Assembly (NCBI GenBank): GCA_010093605.1 | Contig: MU004189.1 | Location: 999,834 to 1,063,833 of the forward strand | DNA from: Lophium mytilinum | Lineage: Eukaryota > Ascomycota > Dothideomycetes > Mytilinidiales > Mytilinidiaceae | Length of the DNA stretch: 64,000 bases | Direction: 5' to 3' | Shown here: positions 11,767-23,490 of the stretch, piece after piece | Layout: each line of letters opens with the position of its first letter | How positions within the stretch are numbered: the stretch's first letter is position 1 | Program-made: the position numbers and the translations under genes | Notes under the pieces: model-generated | Database searches by the model: none | What the model saw: only the letters and a program-made list of their open reading frames with translations | What the model was told of the DNA's origin: nothing

Positions 11767-12876
11767 TCAACCGGGCACTTCATGCCGATGCAAACCATCT
11801 TCCTTGAAATACCTCCCAGGGTACCTATTCCTCTCCCCATCCGCCCCCTCCGTCCCTTCCCCTTGTAACGCCCGCTCATCATGATCCGGCAACACGCCCA
11901 ATTCAAACCGCGGCGAACTCTCCAGCTCGAGCGGACCACTGGGTAGGTGCGCCCGGATCTCATCGCCATCGCCCTCCCCCTCCCGCATCGCAAAGAACTG
12001 CGCGTCTTTCACCACAGCCCCGCCGCCATCCCCAGCCCCATCTTGCCCCATCTCGAATCCGTGGGACCCAAACTCCGGAGACCGTTTCGCGCCCATCTTC
12101 CTCCGTCTATGACGCAGGAAGAAAAGCACGCTGAGAACGAGGATGAGCGCGCCACCGACGCCAACACCGACGCCTACGCCTATGGAGACGCTCTTCGATA
12201 CACCGCCACTGCCGGAAGAAGACCCCTGGACCAGAGTACTACTAGGCGGAGCTGTCGTGCTAGCTGAGATCGCGGTGTAGGTATCGTAGTAACGATGTTC
12301 GCTAAGCCGAGGGTAAAAATGTTGGTTGAGTTCGAGCAGCAGTCTGTGTGGCGGCTGTGGGCACAGCAGTAGCGGTTCGGGCCACCGGAACAGCTTTGCA
12401 CGCCTTGGCCAGAGTCGATGCTATCTTTCGCTAGGAACAATTAGCTTTTGATTGGCTCGAGGGTTGATAGTAGTGAAAGAAAGGCGGAAGAGTTGGGCAG
12501 CATACGGCCTAGACATATGTCGGGACAGGTCGGAGAATCCCATGTTGGATCGGTGCAGCCGCTTCGGTAGTATTTCCAGTCGTAGTCTTTTCTGACTGTG
12601 GGGCCGGGGAGGCAGAGGCCGTTGCCGAGACCTGGTGGTGGGAGTTAGGATTTGGTTGTCCAGCTAGGTGATGGGAGACTTACAGACGAAGCCGGGACCA
12701 CAGCACTGGGAGACGGCGGAGGTAGGATCGCACGCATTGCCTCTATTTTGAAGGCCGTCGGGATAGTAGCATGTTAGGTTTGATGCTGCGGTGTGTATTG
12801 AGAAGCGTGATAGCGCGACGAAGAAGAGCCACGCGCTTGATGTACGGCGAGTGGATAACAAAGCAGCAATCAACAT
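11767..12876 (-). CDS. Cys-rich CYYPDG-family secreted/membrane protein with an apparent frame break
   Basis: Exons are modelled at 12876-12684, 12631-12505 and 12430 onward. MLIAALLSTRRTSSAWLFFVALS is a signal peptide; Met19 of the open frame was chosen. The ectodomain has the fungal pattern TCYYPDG..CCGPGFVCLGNGLC..YYRSGCTDPTW..CPDICLG..SCSGGPNRYCC. The tail holds a Gly/Val-rich membrane helix (VGVGGALILVLSVLFFLRH) and a cytoplasmic tail ending at 11767. The ectodomain frame (..GLANIVTTIPT) and the membrane-helix frame (SASTTAPPSS..) differ by one base near 12270. No GT-AG intron there reconciles them. It is either a real one-base indel, which would remove the membrane anchor, or a sequence error. 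Sensor or surface function is inferred only from architecture. Confidence 0.75.
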
Positions 12877-14038
12877 GACTTCCTCACAAAACGGGACGCG
12901 TGTATGACTGATGCTCGTGTTGCGGTTCAAAGAGCGGGTTTGGCGTTGGAGGTTGCTTCACGCCGTTGCTTCGTGAAGGAGAGATGATGGAAAGTAGCCG
13001 TCGAGCGCCGGAGAGAGATTCCCGCTCACGGGAGAAGATGGTGTCAGCATCCAGGTTGGCCTCTGGTTCCTTGCATACCCGACGACGGCAGTTTCTCATT
13101 TTGTTCTTTTTGCTTTGCTTGGTTGGTTTTCTCGTTCGACGCTGCTGATTACTGAGATGCCGATCAGTGCTGCAAGAGTGATGCCAGGGATCGTTGACGG
13201 GACTCCGGGTGCAGCGCATGAGATCTGTGACCTCTTAAATGACGAGAAACAATTGCGGGGAATCGTTATGGTGCACCAAACGTGCTGTCAATGCAGGGGT
13301 ATCCGACGTAGCAGGTCAAAATCTTATTCCCGCGTTCGAATGGTTGTGGAAGTCGGCTATCAGAAACTTAAAAACTTAACATTCTTCGCCGGGATTTTAG
13401 TATAGATATCTGTTTGCGAATGACCCAATGCTGTTGCAAACATAGTTCAAGAATCAATGTCGGAATGAGGCGTGATGATTCTGACAACGTTGATATTACC
13501 ACGAAAATCTCTGCGGATGAGCAGTGCATGATCAGCAACCTCAGCCCTATCGAGCGTAGCTCTACGCCGACAATCCCGATTGGACAAGAAGGGGAATTGT
13601 ATACATCGAGTTAGCATTTGGAATCTCTCTCGAATATTACGGCAGAGATACCTCACTGTAATGTGACTCGGCGAATTGGCATCCAGAATTGGGCTGAGCT
13701 GTTGCTGAGGTCAGCCTCCCTAGCTTACTGTCACAACACATCCATGCCGCTCTTTCCCCCTTCCGACACGAGTACGGATTATGACCACTATTGTTTAGAC
13801 TTCGGGGATGCGGTTGCTGACAGCGCCACACCACGGTGCCTTGTCTGCCAATCCCTTCTCTTCGCAGTAGATGCTCCCCGGGGTCATTCTTCAAATCCCC
13901 AACGCGTCATTGCTTTCTTAATATAGACCACACGATGGCGATACACCGCTCGGCAACTAGATTATATAATCGCAGTACCTGCGTCTCCATGCCCCTGTGC
14001 TAAAGAGCAACCGTCAGCCTCACAAAGGAAAACCAAAA
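12877..14038. other. Intergenic region
   Basis: Divergent upstream region between the Cys-rich membrane-protein gene (minus) and the esterase gene (plus). Several short frames of 60-110 codons show no signal peptide, repeat or known motif, and I regard them as chance. Confidence 0.5.
13963..13969 (+). promoter_or_regulatory. TATA-like box for the esterase gene
   Basis: tatataa about 70 bp upstream of the esterase start codon, at a plausible distance for a fungal core promoter. Confidence 0.45.
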
Positions 14039-15060
14039 ATGAAGCTCCTTACCTTCCTTCTCCCTTCAGTATCTTTCTTCGCCGTAGCGGCCAAATGCGC
14101 CTCGAAGACCGGAGGCTGCGGCCAACCTTTGCCGTCCGGTGTAGCCATTGGCGTACTCGCAGCGTCAAACAGCCATATGCACATCAACAGCGGAAATCGG
14201 GAACGGACATATCTAGTCCATGTACCAGAAAATTACGACGTCAACGCCGCGGTGCCTCTGATTCTGTCGTTCCACGGCCGCACCAAGAGCGCGACAGAGC
14301 AGGAGGGGTTGTCTCAGTTCTCGAACTCTTCGTACAACCCTGACGCAATCGCTGTATATCCCGAGGGCGTACCCGTAAGCCGCCTTTTGCCACGCAGTGG
14401 AATAGCACTTACAAGACTTAGGACGCCAAGGGCCACCAGCAATGGACCAGCGACCCAGATGCCCCTGCGGATATCGACGATATCCTTTTTACGTCTGACC
14501 TGATCAACCACCTCCTGAGCCGCTACTGCATCGACCCTTCACGGGTCTACGCCGCCGGTAAATCCAATGGTGGAGGTCTCGTGAACCTGCTCGCTTGCGA
14601 TCCAGGCACCTCTGCCAAAATCGCCGCTTTCGCTGCTGTATCCGGTGCATTCTATATTAACGGATCGACGGGGAAGCTACCGCCTTGCAAGCCCGCCCGC
14701 GTGCCAATCCCGGTGTTGGAGACGCATGGATTGAAGGATCACACGATTAACTACACCGGCGGGCCCGATAAGTCGCATCGCGGAGATACGATGCCGATAG
14801 TATCGTGGGTGGACGACTGGGCGACAAGGAACGGCCTTGAGATTGACGCAAACAAGACGACGACGCTGTGCGGTGACGGAGCTAGGACAGTGAAGAGATA
14901 TAACTGGGCAGAGACTGTGGAGCATTATACGTTCAAGAATCTGTACCATGATTGGCCGAGCACGTTCGCGAATGATGATACGGATTTGACGAGTTGCATT
15001 GATGCAACGAAGGAGATTATGGGGTTCTTTGGGAAGTGGACGTTGAAAGGAAAGGCTTGA
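14039..15060 (+). CDS. Secreted feruloyl-esterase-like / PHB-depolymerase-family hydrolase
   Basis: Two exons (14039-14374, 14422-15060; 47-bp intron) give 324 residues, normal for fungal carbohydrate-esterase family 1 feruloyl esterases. The signal peptide is MKLLTFLLPSVSFFAVAA. The alpha/beta-hydrolase core shows the oxyanion region LILSFHGRTKSATEQE, the nucleophile Ser160 in AAGKSNGGG, a likely Asp218 (GLKDHTINY) and His288 (NLYHDWPST), so the triad is complete. The family releases ferulic or related acids from plant cell-wall arabinoxylan. The substrate here is inferred from family. The start follows the signal peptide; an in-frame Met 14 codons upstream would spoil it. Confidence 0.9.
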
Positions 15061-15196
15061 TCGAAAGAAAGCTAGGATTGGGTAGAGCGTCGAGGTCAAA
15101 TTATTGCAAGCATGTATAATATTGGTTTGACAGGGTGAAACGGGAGCCGAACCCTGAACCTACAGTAATATGCAGAGGTCGCTTCCTACAGCAAAC

Positions 15197-17182
15197 CTAG
15201 TGCTCGCAAAAGTTGTACTCATCCATGTTCTTATCAACAGCATCCATCAGCTTCGTGCGCTCCTCCATTAACTCCAACCGCAAATCTTTAGCCTCGGCCA
15301 TTCCGATTGGCCACTCGCCAATCATTTCGCCTACTTCTGCCGCCAGCTCCACGGGAAGCCGACCAAAGACTTCTTCTTCCACTTGCTTCAATCCCGCCTC
15401 TAGCCACCAGTCATGCCTCTGCGGAGGAACGTTCCTCGTAGACATCACGCGATAGTACGGATCGACGAGCCACAAAACCAAGAATCTCCGATGTCCAGGC
15501 CTTTTTTTGTCTTCTAGAGTGAAAGGCTCGACGCAGTGCTGTAGCGTGTTTGGAAAAGCGATCAAGCGGCCTTGAGGCGTGGCAACGCTGCCGAGCTCTT
15601 GCACGGCGGGTTCGTTCCGCAAAGAGTCGCAACCAAAGATCTCGGAAAGGGGACCGTGGTCGTCTTGCTCGTAGCCCATTTCCATGCTGTCAAGATTGGC
15701 TTCTTGTCGGAACCGGATTCGTGCGGTGGTGGTGTTTTCGACGTCATAGTAGTATATCGCGGTGCCCACAATGTGCTCGTTAAGCATTCCTTCGATATGC
15801 CAGCTGCCGCCCTCGTAGTCGGGCTTATCGGGCGTGAGCTCGATGCTGGCAAGCTTGACGATGACTTGAAGACCTTTCTCACGGAACGTGTCCTGCAATT
15901 TGACGTCGTAATAAATGTGTGGTCGGCCTCTGCCATACCCCGTGGTAACAACAGCACCGTGCGTCTCTCCTTTTTTCCAGTCTTCGTACGAATATGCAAC
16001 GCTTGGCTCCGGGTGAGCGATTCTGCGAATCCGCTTCCATTTCCAATCCACTGCGCCCCACATTGAGGGATTGTCAGACTCTACCCATGTACCGTCCTGA
16101 TACTCAATCTCATCGTCGTCAGAATCTATATCCTCGGCATCTGGTCGATCGGGAATGGCGAGGTACTCTTTGACTCTGGCTAGAGATTCTTGGTAGCCTT
16201 CCGCCTCAGGTTCCTCTTTCAAATCGTTTGCCCATTCAGGATACTGGTTCTCAAATGAAGAACCAAAAGTCTGGATTCGAGGAGGCATGCGACCATCGCC
16301 GCCATAAGAGCCCTTGATGAGAATGTCGTTCCATGCAAGAATTGCCAAGCTGATGAGCTTCTCGATAACCCCATATAGAGGCTTGTTAGGAAGGGGATGC
16401 AGATTGTTGATGTACGATGTAATTTGGACATCCGTCCCCTGGTCACCCTTGAAGGTAACTTCGCAAGGAAGCCATTGAAACTTGTTCGACCATCTGCCAG
16501 AGTTGTTGATTTGTGACCTGGAGTGGAAACCCTTTACATTGTCGTCGACTTCTTGGTCCCCAGGGACAACCTCGCCTTTGCCGTAGGAATCCATGAAGTT
16601 ATCAAGGCCGACAATGCCTGTCTTCAAAACACGAGACTTGCCGTAGACAAGAGGAAATAGAGACGGGTGGACCAAATTGAGTACTTGGTTGCCGGAATTC
16701 GGATGCCAGTCTTTGGCGGGGCTGTCAAGCAAAGGCTGCACAGCCTGGAGAAGCTCGGTCCTTAGAGTCTCATCAACGATGGTGTCGGACTTGGCGCAGA
16801 CAGATCCAGTGTCCAAGGTCAAGACATAGCCCTTCTCCTCGTAGAAGCGGGCCTTGTCTCGCAGCTCGAGCAGACACCAGTCCCACGCTTTCTCGCTGAT
16901 CAAGGGCATCTGCAACGCCTCCTCGCGCCACTTGGCAACGATTGTATCATCAAAAACCTTCCTCGTCCATTCGGGCTTGTCGGTAAGGGCTTCCATGACC
17001 TTGAGCATGGCGAGCTCGCGCACCGTGAGGCGGGGGTTTTGTTGCCAGCTGCTCGCGCCATGGGCGAACTTATCCTCGTCATTCCAGCCTTTGGTCCAAT
17101 CTATAGGGAGGCCGAAGCCAGGGACGCTAATGGGCTCCTCGCCATCGTTGTGACAAGTCATTGTGGTAGTTCGGCGGCTCAT
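15197..17182 (-). CDS. DUF4246-family protein (probable 2-oxoglutarate/Fe(II)-type fold)
   Basis: A single exon of about 661 residues from the chosen start MSRRTTTMTCHNDGEE. The frame is open for 33 more codons upstream, but a TATA box at 17321-17326 makes the nearer Met likelier. Sequence runs typical of DUF4246 are present: VPGFGLPIDWTKGW near the N terminus, NNLHPLPNKPLYGVIEKLIS, WHIEGMLNEHIVGTAIYYY and RLIAFPNTLQHCVEPF, then RRFLVLWLVDPYYRVMST. The WHIEG His/Glu pair, the later QHCVEPF His and the following Arg resemble the HxD/E..H..R set of 2-oxoglutarate dioxygenases. That catalytic role is inference, as the family is uncharacterised. The downstream esterase gene is convergent. Confidence 0.85.
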   Translation of the reverse strand: MSRRTTTMTCHNDGEEPISVPGFGLPIDWTKGWNDEDKFAHGASSWQQNPRLTVRELAMLKVMEALTDKPEWTRKVFDDTIVAKWREEALQMPLISEKAWDWCLLELRDKARFYEEKGYVLTLDTGSVCAKSDTIVDETLRTELLQAVQPLLDSPAKDWHPNSGNQVLNLVHPSLFPLVYGKSRVLKTGIVGLDNFMDSYGKGEVVPGDQEVDDNVKGFHSRSQINNSGRWSNKFQWLPCEVTFKGDQGTDVQITSYINNLHPLPNKPLYGVIEKLISLAILAWNDILIKGSYGGDGRMPPRIQTFGSSFENQYPEWANDLKEEPEAEGYQESLARVKEYLAIPDRPDAEDIDSDDDEIEYQDGTWVESDNPSMWGAVDWKWKRIRRIAHPEPSVAYSYEDWKKGETHGAVVTTGYGRGRPHIYYDVKLQDTFREKGLQVIVKLASIELTPDKPDYEGGSWHIEGMLNEHIVGTAIYYYDVENTTTARIRFRQEANLDSMEMGYEQDDHGPLSEIFGCDSLRNEPAVQELGSVATPQGRLIAFPNTLQHCVEPFTLEDKKRPGHRRFLVLWLVDPYYRVMSTRNVPPQRHDWWLEAGLKQVEEEVFGRLPVELAAEVGEMIGEWPIGMAEAKDLRLELMEERTKLMDAVDKNMDEYNFCEH

Positions 17183-17938
17183 GGAGAAATTGATTGCGAG
17201 GTGGGAGGCTTTAGACTGGCTGCAAAGTTCGTTGTCAGCAATGCGCACGATACTGCGGTGAGGAAAGGGCTTGCCGTGCAATGAGTGATGAGACGCGCCG
17301 AAAGAGCATCTCTCGACTGATTTATACGCGTCGACTACGCGCCATCGTGCGCAGGCTGTAACCCGGAAGTGGAGTGGTTATCAGGCTCCCATCATGGCAG
17401 CCTTGCTAACCGATGAGAGGATTGCCGAGCGAGTCAGCCAGCGTCCATCGCGGTGTCACGGGTTCGCGCGCTCCACGCAATCGACATCTCATACAAGATG
17501 GGATTAAGAATCGACATGCCTGGATTCGATTGAGATGGGAAAATTAGTGGGAGTGGACAGCCGTCGTCAGTACCAGCCAGGTAAAGGCCGTGCGGGGTGG
17601 GTGTAGAAGATCTCTACCAGCATTCAACTCTCGGACTCTTGCATCACGAATTCATCCCCAGCACCCTCGCCATCTCCACCTTATGTACTTCTATAGCCCG
17701 CTTTCCACGATGCAATAGCGCTAAGTAGTGTTTCACTTGTCACACGAAGCCTTCGTCATCACTCTTGCAGCAAGCCGTCGTTTTGCACATCTCGTCCACT
17801 GTTCATTGAAAGCTATTTACAAGGCATCAATTCGTTAAACCATGGCGCAAATCCCGAGTTCGAGTTCGATCCAATCTTCGCTCTGTCTCCATCCATTCCC
17901 AACAGCAAGATGCCACCACAATCATACATCCTCTGCGT
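17183..17938. other. Intergenic region
   Basis: Lies between the DUF4246 start and the alcohol oxidase stop, both on the minus strand. It contains the TATA box of the DUF4246 gene. No other gene is seen. Confidence 0.5.
17321..17326 (-). promoter_or_regulatory. TATA box for the DUF4246 gene
   Basis: tataaa (minus strand) about 140 bp upstream of the chosen start. It leaves too little room for transcription to include the upper Met at 17281 with a normal leader. Confidence 0.45.
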
Positions 17939-20324
17939 TTAAAGCCTGGCCAAGCCCGCAATCTCACGAGGGGCGTGGTAGTTCGGAACCTTCATGTCGA
18001 GAGCTTCACCCGAGTATCCAAGGTCCTCGGCAACCAGCATAGCGGCTTTCTCGCCGATGAGCAAAGCGGTCGAATACGTGTTGCACCCTATCAGACGTCA
18101 GTAAACTTGTTCAATAGAAGATTCAAGGTGGGCCCAGGAGTTGCGCGGGTCACTTACCAACGTTGTCGGGGCAAATGGAGAGATCCGCCACCTTCAAGCC
18201 CTTCACGCCATGGACGTTCAGTCTCTCGTCCAGAACGCCATGCTTGACAATCGAGTTGCCCTCCCTTGGCGCCATAGAGCACGTGCCCAGCGAGTGCCAG
18301 GTCGTCTCCACGTGCCTCTTAGTCCAGTCCTCAATCTTCTGAATGTCGTCGTTGCTGTACTCGAGATCTTCGCGCATATCCTGGCAGCTGGAGTTGATAA
18401 GTGTAGGCTCCGGCTTGCGTCCCTCTTCGACTGGCATTGACCAAGAACCTAACGCGATTGTGTCAGAAGCATGAAGATCAAGACTCCAAGAAAAATAAAG
18501 ATAGGGAGTAGAAGTGCGTCGAGTCCGAACGTACCATGCTGAATGCCAGCAGTAACATTTCCTTCCAATGCGTATGCATTAGTGGTTGCTAGGTCCATGT
18601 CCTTCGCTCTCGCCTTCGAATTAAATTTGTAGAACGGGTGCATGGCTTGAACCTCGCCGGCGTATGCATCCATACGGCGCGCTGTCTCACGCGACTTAAT
18701 ATATCCCCAGACCATTGGAGCCATATCGCGCTTATCGTTCATGAAACCAGCATCGAAATCTGGAGCTTCATAACAATTGGCCGAAGTGATATGCGTTGAG
18801 CCACGCGAGAAGGGGTACTCGAGGAAGTGGAACATGGTGAAGAATTTGCCAGGGGGCATGAGCATGTGATCTGAAGACTTGTTAGCGCCGATGAAGGGTA
18901 TTATAGGAGTGGAGGTGAGTGAGCATACCTCCAAACCATCCAGCAATGACGCTGTAGTGCATGACCGGCTTGTCTGGCTTCTCCTTGAAGTAATTGTCCC
19001 ATCCGCTTCTAAACTCTTTGCATGGCCAACTATCCATCTGCTTCAGCTCCTCTTCCGTGGGCCTAACTTTCACACCTGCATCAATTCCATTGGTAGCCAG
19101 TGGTCCGGTACCGTTGGTGTCCCACTGCCGGAAGACCTTCTCTTGCACCTCCGGCACACCTCTCACAAAGTCGTCGAAGGAATCCACATTGGGTTTAGCA
19201 CGGAAGACAGAGAACGTGAGATAATGGTCCTGGAAGTTCAAGCCGACGCCAGGGAGGTCGACAAGAGGCTTGACGCCAGCTTTGCGAAGCTTCTCGGGAT
19301 CGCCAATACCAGAGCGCTGAAGAATCAATGGTGAGCTCAGAGTGCCACCAGAGACGACAATCTGCTTTCGAGCCCTGATGGTCTTGAATTGGTGCTTCTG
19401 GTTCGGATGCAGCGGCTTCATTGGGCAAACTTGAACACCAACAGCCCGACCACCTTCTAGAATGACTTTGTCAACCTTGGTGTTGCACATAAGGTGGAGG
19501 TTCTGGTGCACCGATCTGGTGCTGTGAATGTAGCCGTGAGCCGAGTCGCTGCGACGGCCGGTATCCCGGTTGATCCATTTGAGCCAGTGCTCAGCACCGT
19601 GGCCGGTTGTTAAGTCCTGCAGATCATCGGTAGTGGGGATACCCTGCGACTCGGTGGCACGTAGGAAGTCTTCCTTGATGGGGTAGGTGTGATTACCAAA
19701 CGAGACCTTGATAGGGCCGTCGAAGCCGTGGATGTCGCGGTTGTTGCAGGAACGCTGGTAGGTTTCGTGCTTTTTCATCAGCGGAATCAGTTCCTTGGTG
19801 GTCCAACCCTTGGCTTGGAAGTCGTCATAATCGGAAGCGGAAGCACGGGTGTACATCTAACTGACGTTAGCCAAATTTCAAGACCATTTCATACACGCTG
19901 TTGGCATACCATGAAGTTGATGGATGATCCACCACCTAGGATGTTAGCACAAGGAACGACTGCTCGTCGCCCATCAAGCCACTCAGAAGGCCTGGAGTAG
20001 TAGAACGAGGCTGTCTTGCTATCAAGCTTCATGTTACGAGGATAGATTCCTGGGCGGAAGACCCTATTGAGCGATGATCAGTAAGGCATTCTCGACTGCT
20101 ATCACGAGGAAGCTTGCAATGGCCATACCATGGATTGTTGAGATTGCTCTCTCCCCCCTCAATCAAGAGGACCTGGAGATTATGATCCAAGTTCGCCAGT
20201 CGTCCAGCGACTACGCATCTACCCGGAGATATCAGCAAGCATTTTCCAGATGCCACATTGACAGGACCCACCCTGTCGACCCGCCACCGCAAACAATGAT
20301 ATCGACCTCGTCCGGAATCGTCAT
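17939..20324 (-). CDS. AOX1-like: Alcohol (methanol) oxidase, GMC oxidoreductase, peroxisomal
   Basis: Seven exons (20324-20272, 20218-20129, 20063-19910, 19856-18929, 18870-18535, 18448-18158, 18087-17939) encode 666 residues, close to the 663 of yeast alcohol oxidase. It oxidises short primary alcohols with O2 to aldehyde and H2O2, using FAD. The N terminus [20 protein letters not shown] carries the GxGxxG dinucleotide motif (residues 13-18). [20 protein letters not shown] and [19 protein letters not shown] are diagnostic of the methanol-oxidase branch rather than aryl-alcohol or glucose oxidases. The catalytic His lies in [14 protein letters not shown], and [14 protein letters not shown] follows. 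The last residues, ARL, fit a variant peroxisomal PTS1 signal. All splice sites are canonical and the reading frame is intact. A physiological role with methanol from pectin breakdown is plausible. Confidence 0.95.
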
Positions 20325-22073
20325 TCTGAGTTCTTTGTTCTCGAATCGGATCACTGGAGATGGAGATTGTGTGAACTTGAGCTCCTGAAGCTACAAGAAC
20401 TATCGATGGACCTACCCCGACCGAACCTCTACGTCTTAAATCCCTCGACCCCGCATTTCCCCTTTCTCGGGAGTAAGGAACTCCTCACCAGCTGACGAGA
20501 GCTTCGCCTCCTAATCGAAGGCTAGAAGTATCATCCATGTCAAAGAGCGCCTGAGACTCGACGCATGCAACCATACCGGACTGAAACAGGCAAGCTACAC
20601 TGCAAGATGACAGAGGATGCCTGTACGACCCCCGCATCTCACACTGAGTGGCATTGGTGCCGTGTGCCATCCTATCACGGTGAAGCATAGCGTTGTATAT
20701 CGCAGCTCGTGACTTTGACATCTCGGAGCTTGCGTGGAAAACAGTCGGCAAACTTAGCGGACCGCACGGTTGGGACGTGGAGAACAGCCGCTAAGATAGT
20801 GCAGCCGCTCTAAGAAACCTTGCAATGCGGAGAAGCTCCAAGGTGATCAAGAGGGACTTCGGGGGCTACGCAAGGGCTCACTTGGAAACTATCAGCTTCG
20901 CCTGGGTTACTGGGATCTAGCATGGCAGTCTATTATGTTTTCGTTACTGGAAGACATTGCAGGAACACCCGGATGCTTGAAGCATAGAAATCATCAAGTT
21001 CCCAGATTTTGAACATCTTGAACTGCAGACCTTTCGAGAGCCAGGCATACGACTCAACATCTTCAACCTCGAAAGAGAGCATAGCTTACCCTTCTCGGCG
21101 CTGTCTACCGTCCCCCCACAGCCCGATTGTCAAAGTCAACGATATTCATTCCTTCCACTTTGATTCGGCGGCTACTTACTCCGTAGCACATTGCGGGGAA
21201 GTCTCAAGCTCAACTGCCGACTCAAGAAGTTGCATTAGTAGTCTCCCGCGGTTTTGACCAAGAATAACATCCTGGCCAATATCAGCACTACAACCTCGAC
21301 TTAACTTCTGCACCGCTTCAAGGTAAAAGTTCCTCTCAGCTTGCAATTAGGACGGAACATTTCAAAGTCAGAAAATCCATCCAACTCCTGCGGAACGAAC
21401 AAAATCCCCTAAACGAACAGGAAAAGAAACCCCAATCTCACCTCTTACGACGAACCGACGTCAAAACTAATCACCCCAAACCAGCATGCCGCTGTCATCC
21501 ACAAAAAACGCACCAATCGTTCCTCCTGTCCAACGTCGTCCCGCCCTGCTAAAAGAACAGTGGGGCTGAATCCGGGGTATCAAGCGATCAGCAAATGCGG
21601 GGAAGCTCTTCGAAGAAGCTCTCCCCTGTCGCACCGCACCATCACGGCAACTACCGCCTTTCCACGCCTCCTACCGCAACCGCGGAGGGCTATTCTTGTT
21701 GCTATTACTGCATGGCTGCAAGCCAAAAAGCGCCGGCGTCGCGCGGACTAACTCGCTACCCCTCGTTCGATCGTGAATACCCAGCAGCTCGCGTTCACGA
21801 TCGTGGAAACGATCTGGGAATCGGAGCGGGAGGCTTGCGACGCCTTCATCGTTTTTGCGTATATGAAATCTAGAACTGGCTATCTGCTTATGTAAAGCTG
21901 GAACGTCTTATTCCCGGCCCCTCGCATGCCCCCTCTTTGGGGCCACGGATATTCGATGCATGCGCCAATCGGGCTGTGCAGGTGTTGGAAGGTTTCCCGA
22001 TTCGTTCGTGGGGTATGCAGGTCTCGGGGTGTGCGGATCCGCATTTTCACGCGGGTCCGCGTGGTCCTGGTAC

Positions 22074-22133
22074 GAGCTGTGTGGAGAGCTATGTGGGGAA
22101 CTGTGTGGGGAGTTGTGTGGGCAGCTGTGTGGG
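22074..22133. repeat. Five-unit 12-bp tandem repeat
   Basis: Five consecutive units of the type gagctgtgtggg with one or two differences each. It translates without stops in more than one frame, but that follows from the repeat itself. Confidence 0.85.
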
Positions 22134-22683
22134 GTAGGTACCTAGCTTTTCATTTTACTCTTCATCTGACGAGGAGACGAATTGCAAGCTGTGGTTCGTG
22201 AGGTTGTTTCTGATGTCAACGACTTTACTTCCTTGCTGGTAGAGCACTTTGTAAGTAAGATTGAAGGCTGAGGAGAATTGCCTTGGCGTCCTGCAAATTA
22301 CCAACGTAGATACCAACTTTACCCGCCTGGGTAGAGCTTGGCGTGATCTGAAAGGGAAAAAGGTGGAACACAGAAAGCCATATGTAACTTGGCATTTCAA
22401 AGTTGGTGCTATGGCTCGGCACATAGTTGCTATCATCTTCTCTTAGTTACAGGGCATATCGATTTCCAAGGCCTAGGGCGAGGCCTGCCACAATTCGTTC
22501 ATATTAGCAGGTTATTGTTATTAATGGTAGGATGTAATTCTTGTCAGTGAAGTCCCTCCTAAATTTAGTCAGGACAGCTAACTCCAGAGCCTGAGAAGCG
22601 CTCTCGAGGATCTAAGCTTTCAGGCGTGGAAGCCTTCTGGATAGGAACCGAAACCGCGTGGATAGTAGTTTAGTAACAGCCCA

Positions 22684-22887
22684 GAAGTCTGGACACACTA
22701 GTTCTTCATCGGTTGGGTCATTTAGAGAGAATTTCGAAGATGCAAGCGCAATGTCGAGGCTTACCCATTGCAGACTACACTGACCCTTGACTACTGGCTG
22801 CTCAGTCGCTAGGCTACCCACGACAGTGGTGTCAAGTGATCAGGATAAGCCGAGCAGTGATGAGTCCGTGTGCCCAGACTTATGATA
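22684..22887. mobile_element. Possible short inverted-repeat (MITE-like) element
   Basis: The left end reads cagaagtctggacacac and the right end gtgtgcccagacttatg, which are inverted with about 13 of 15 matches and enclose about 200 bp. The sequence resembles the terminal repeat of the element at 44403-44835. Target-site TA dinucleotides do not line up cleanly, so the ends are uncertain. Confidence 0.35.
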
Positions 22888-23189
22888 ACATCAGTCCCTA
22901 TATCGCGAGCCACCCTACGTCGCGAGCCGCATTCCTAAATCCAACCTCTTAAAAGTTTCCCTCGCAAGCTAATAAAGATGTTGTCCGTATCTTACCGTTT
23001 TACGACCCTGTTTCTACTAGAATTCTGTTGCACGAAGAGAATTTCGGAGTTTTGATCACGCTATCGATCTTTTCATTCACGCCATCATTTGCTCCTTCCC
23101 CGAAACACCCCTGCTAAATCACGACTAGGGGAATATTTCGTATAACCGGGGTGCTGGGGAGAAAAGCACTGTCACAGTAAAATATAGTT

Positions 23190-23490
23190 TCGAGCGTGGT
23201 ATAAACGACGCTGAGAAAGAGGCCAAAATGCTTGCGAAAGAGGCCAAGAAAGTCGCGCGGGCTACGCAGTCAGCCGAGGCCATTGTAGGCAAGAAGAAAC
23301 CAGGTCGGAAGCGGAAGATTCACGCATTAGAGGTAGAAGCGCCAGCACCAAAGGCTAAGATGGTGCGAAGTGCAGGTTGCGGAGGCTGAGGAAGAAGTAG
23401 GGGGAAGATCGTCGGCCGCAGTACCGGGCGTAGAGGAGGATGAAGTTACGCCTGCGCCATGGAGAGCCCCAGTGGCGAAGATGTGGTAGC
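23190..23490 (+). mobile_element. pogo/Fot1-type DNA transposase remnant (C-terminal end)
   Basis: The translation contains DAEKEAKMLAKEAKKVARA, GKKKPGRKRKIHALEVEAP and KAKMVR, then after a one-base shift EDEVTPAPWRAPVARMW and a stop. This Lys/Ala-rich tail with GRKRK and a terminal APVARMW is the usual C terminus of fungal pogo-like (Fot1-class) transposases. The DDE catalytic core and terminal repeats were not found, so only about 300 bp of a much longer element remain. It lies immediately downstream of the frataxin-like gene and marks this interval as transposon-affected. Confidence 0.7.

Larger units (their letters stand above)
20325..23189. other. Gene-poor region
   Basis: About 2.9 kb upstream of the alcohol oxidase. 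No frame longer than about 90 codons shows protein character. It contains a 12-bp tandem repeat and a possible inverted-repeat element (listed separately), and leads into a transposase remnant. Confidence 0.5.

Noticed and set aside
15139-15163. tRNA B-box-like sequence on the minus strand (GGTTCGGCTCC)
   Set aside because: It lacks the required A in the T-loop, and no A box or acceptor stem was found at the right distance.
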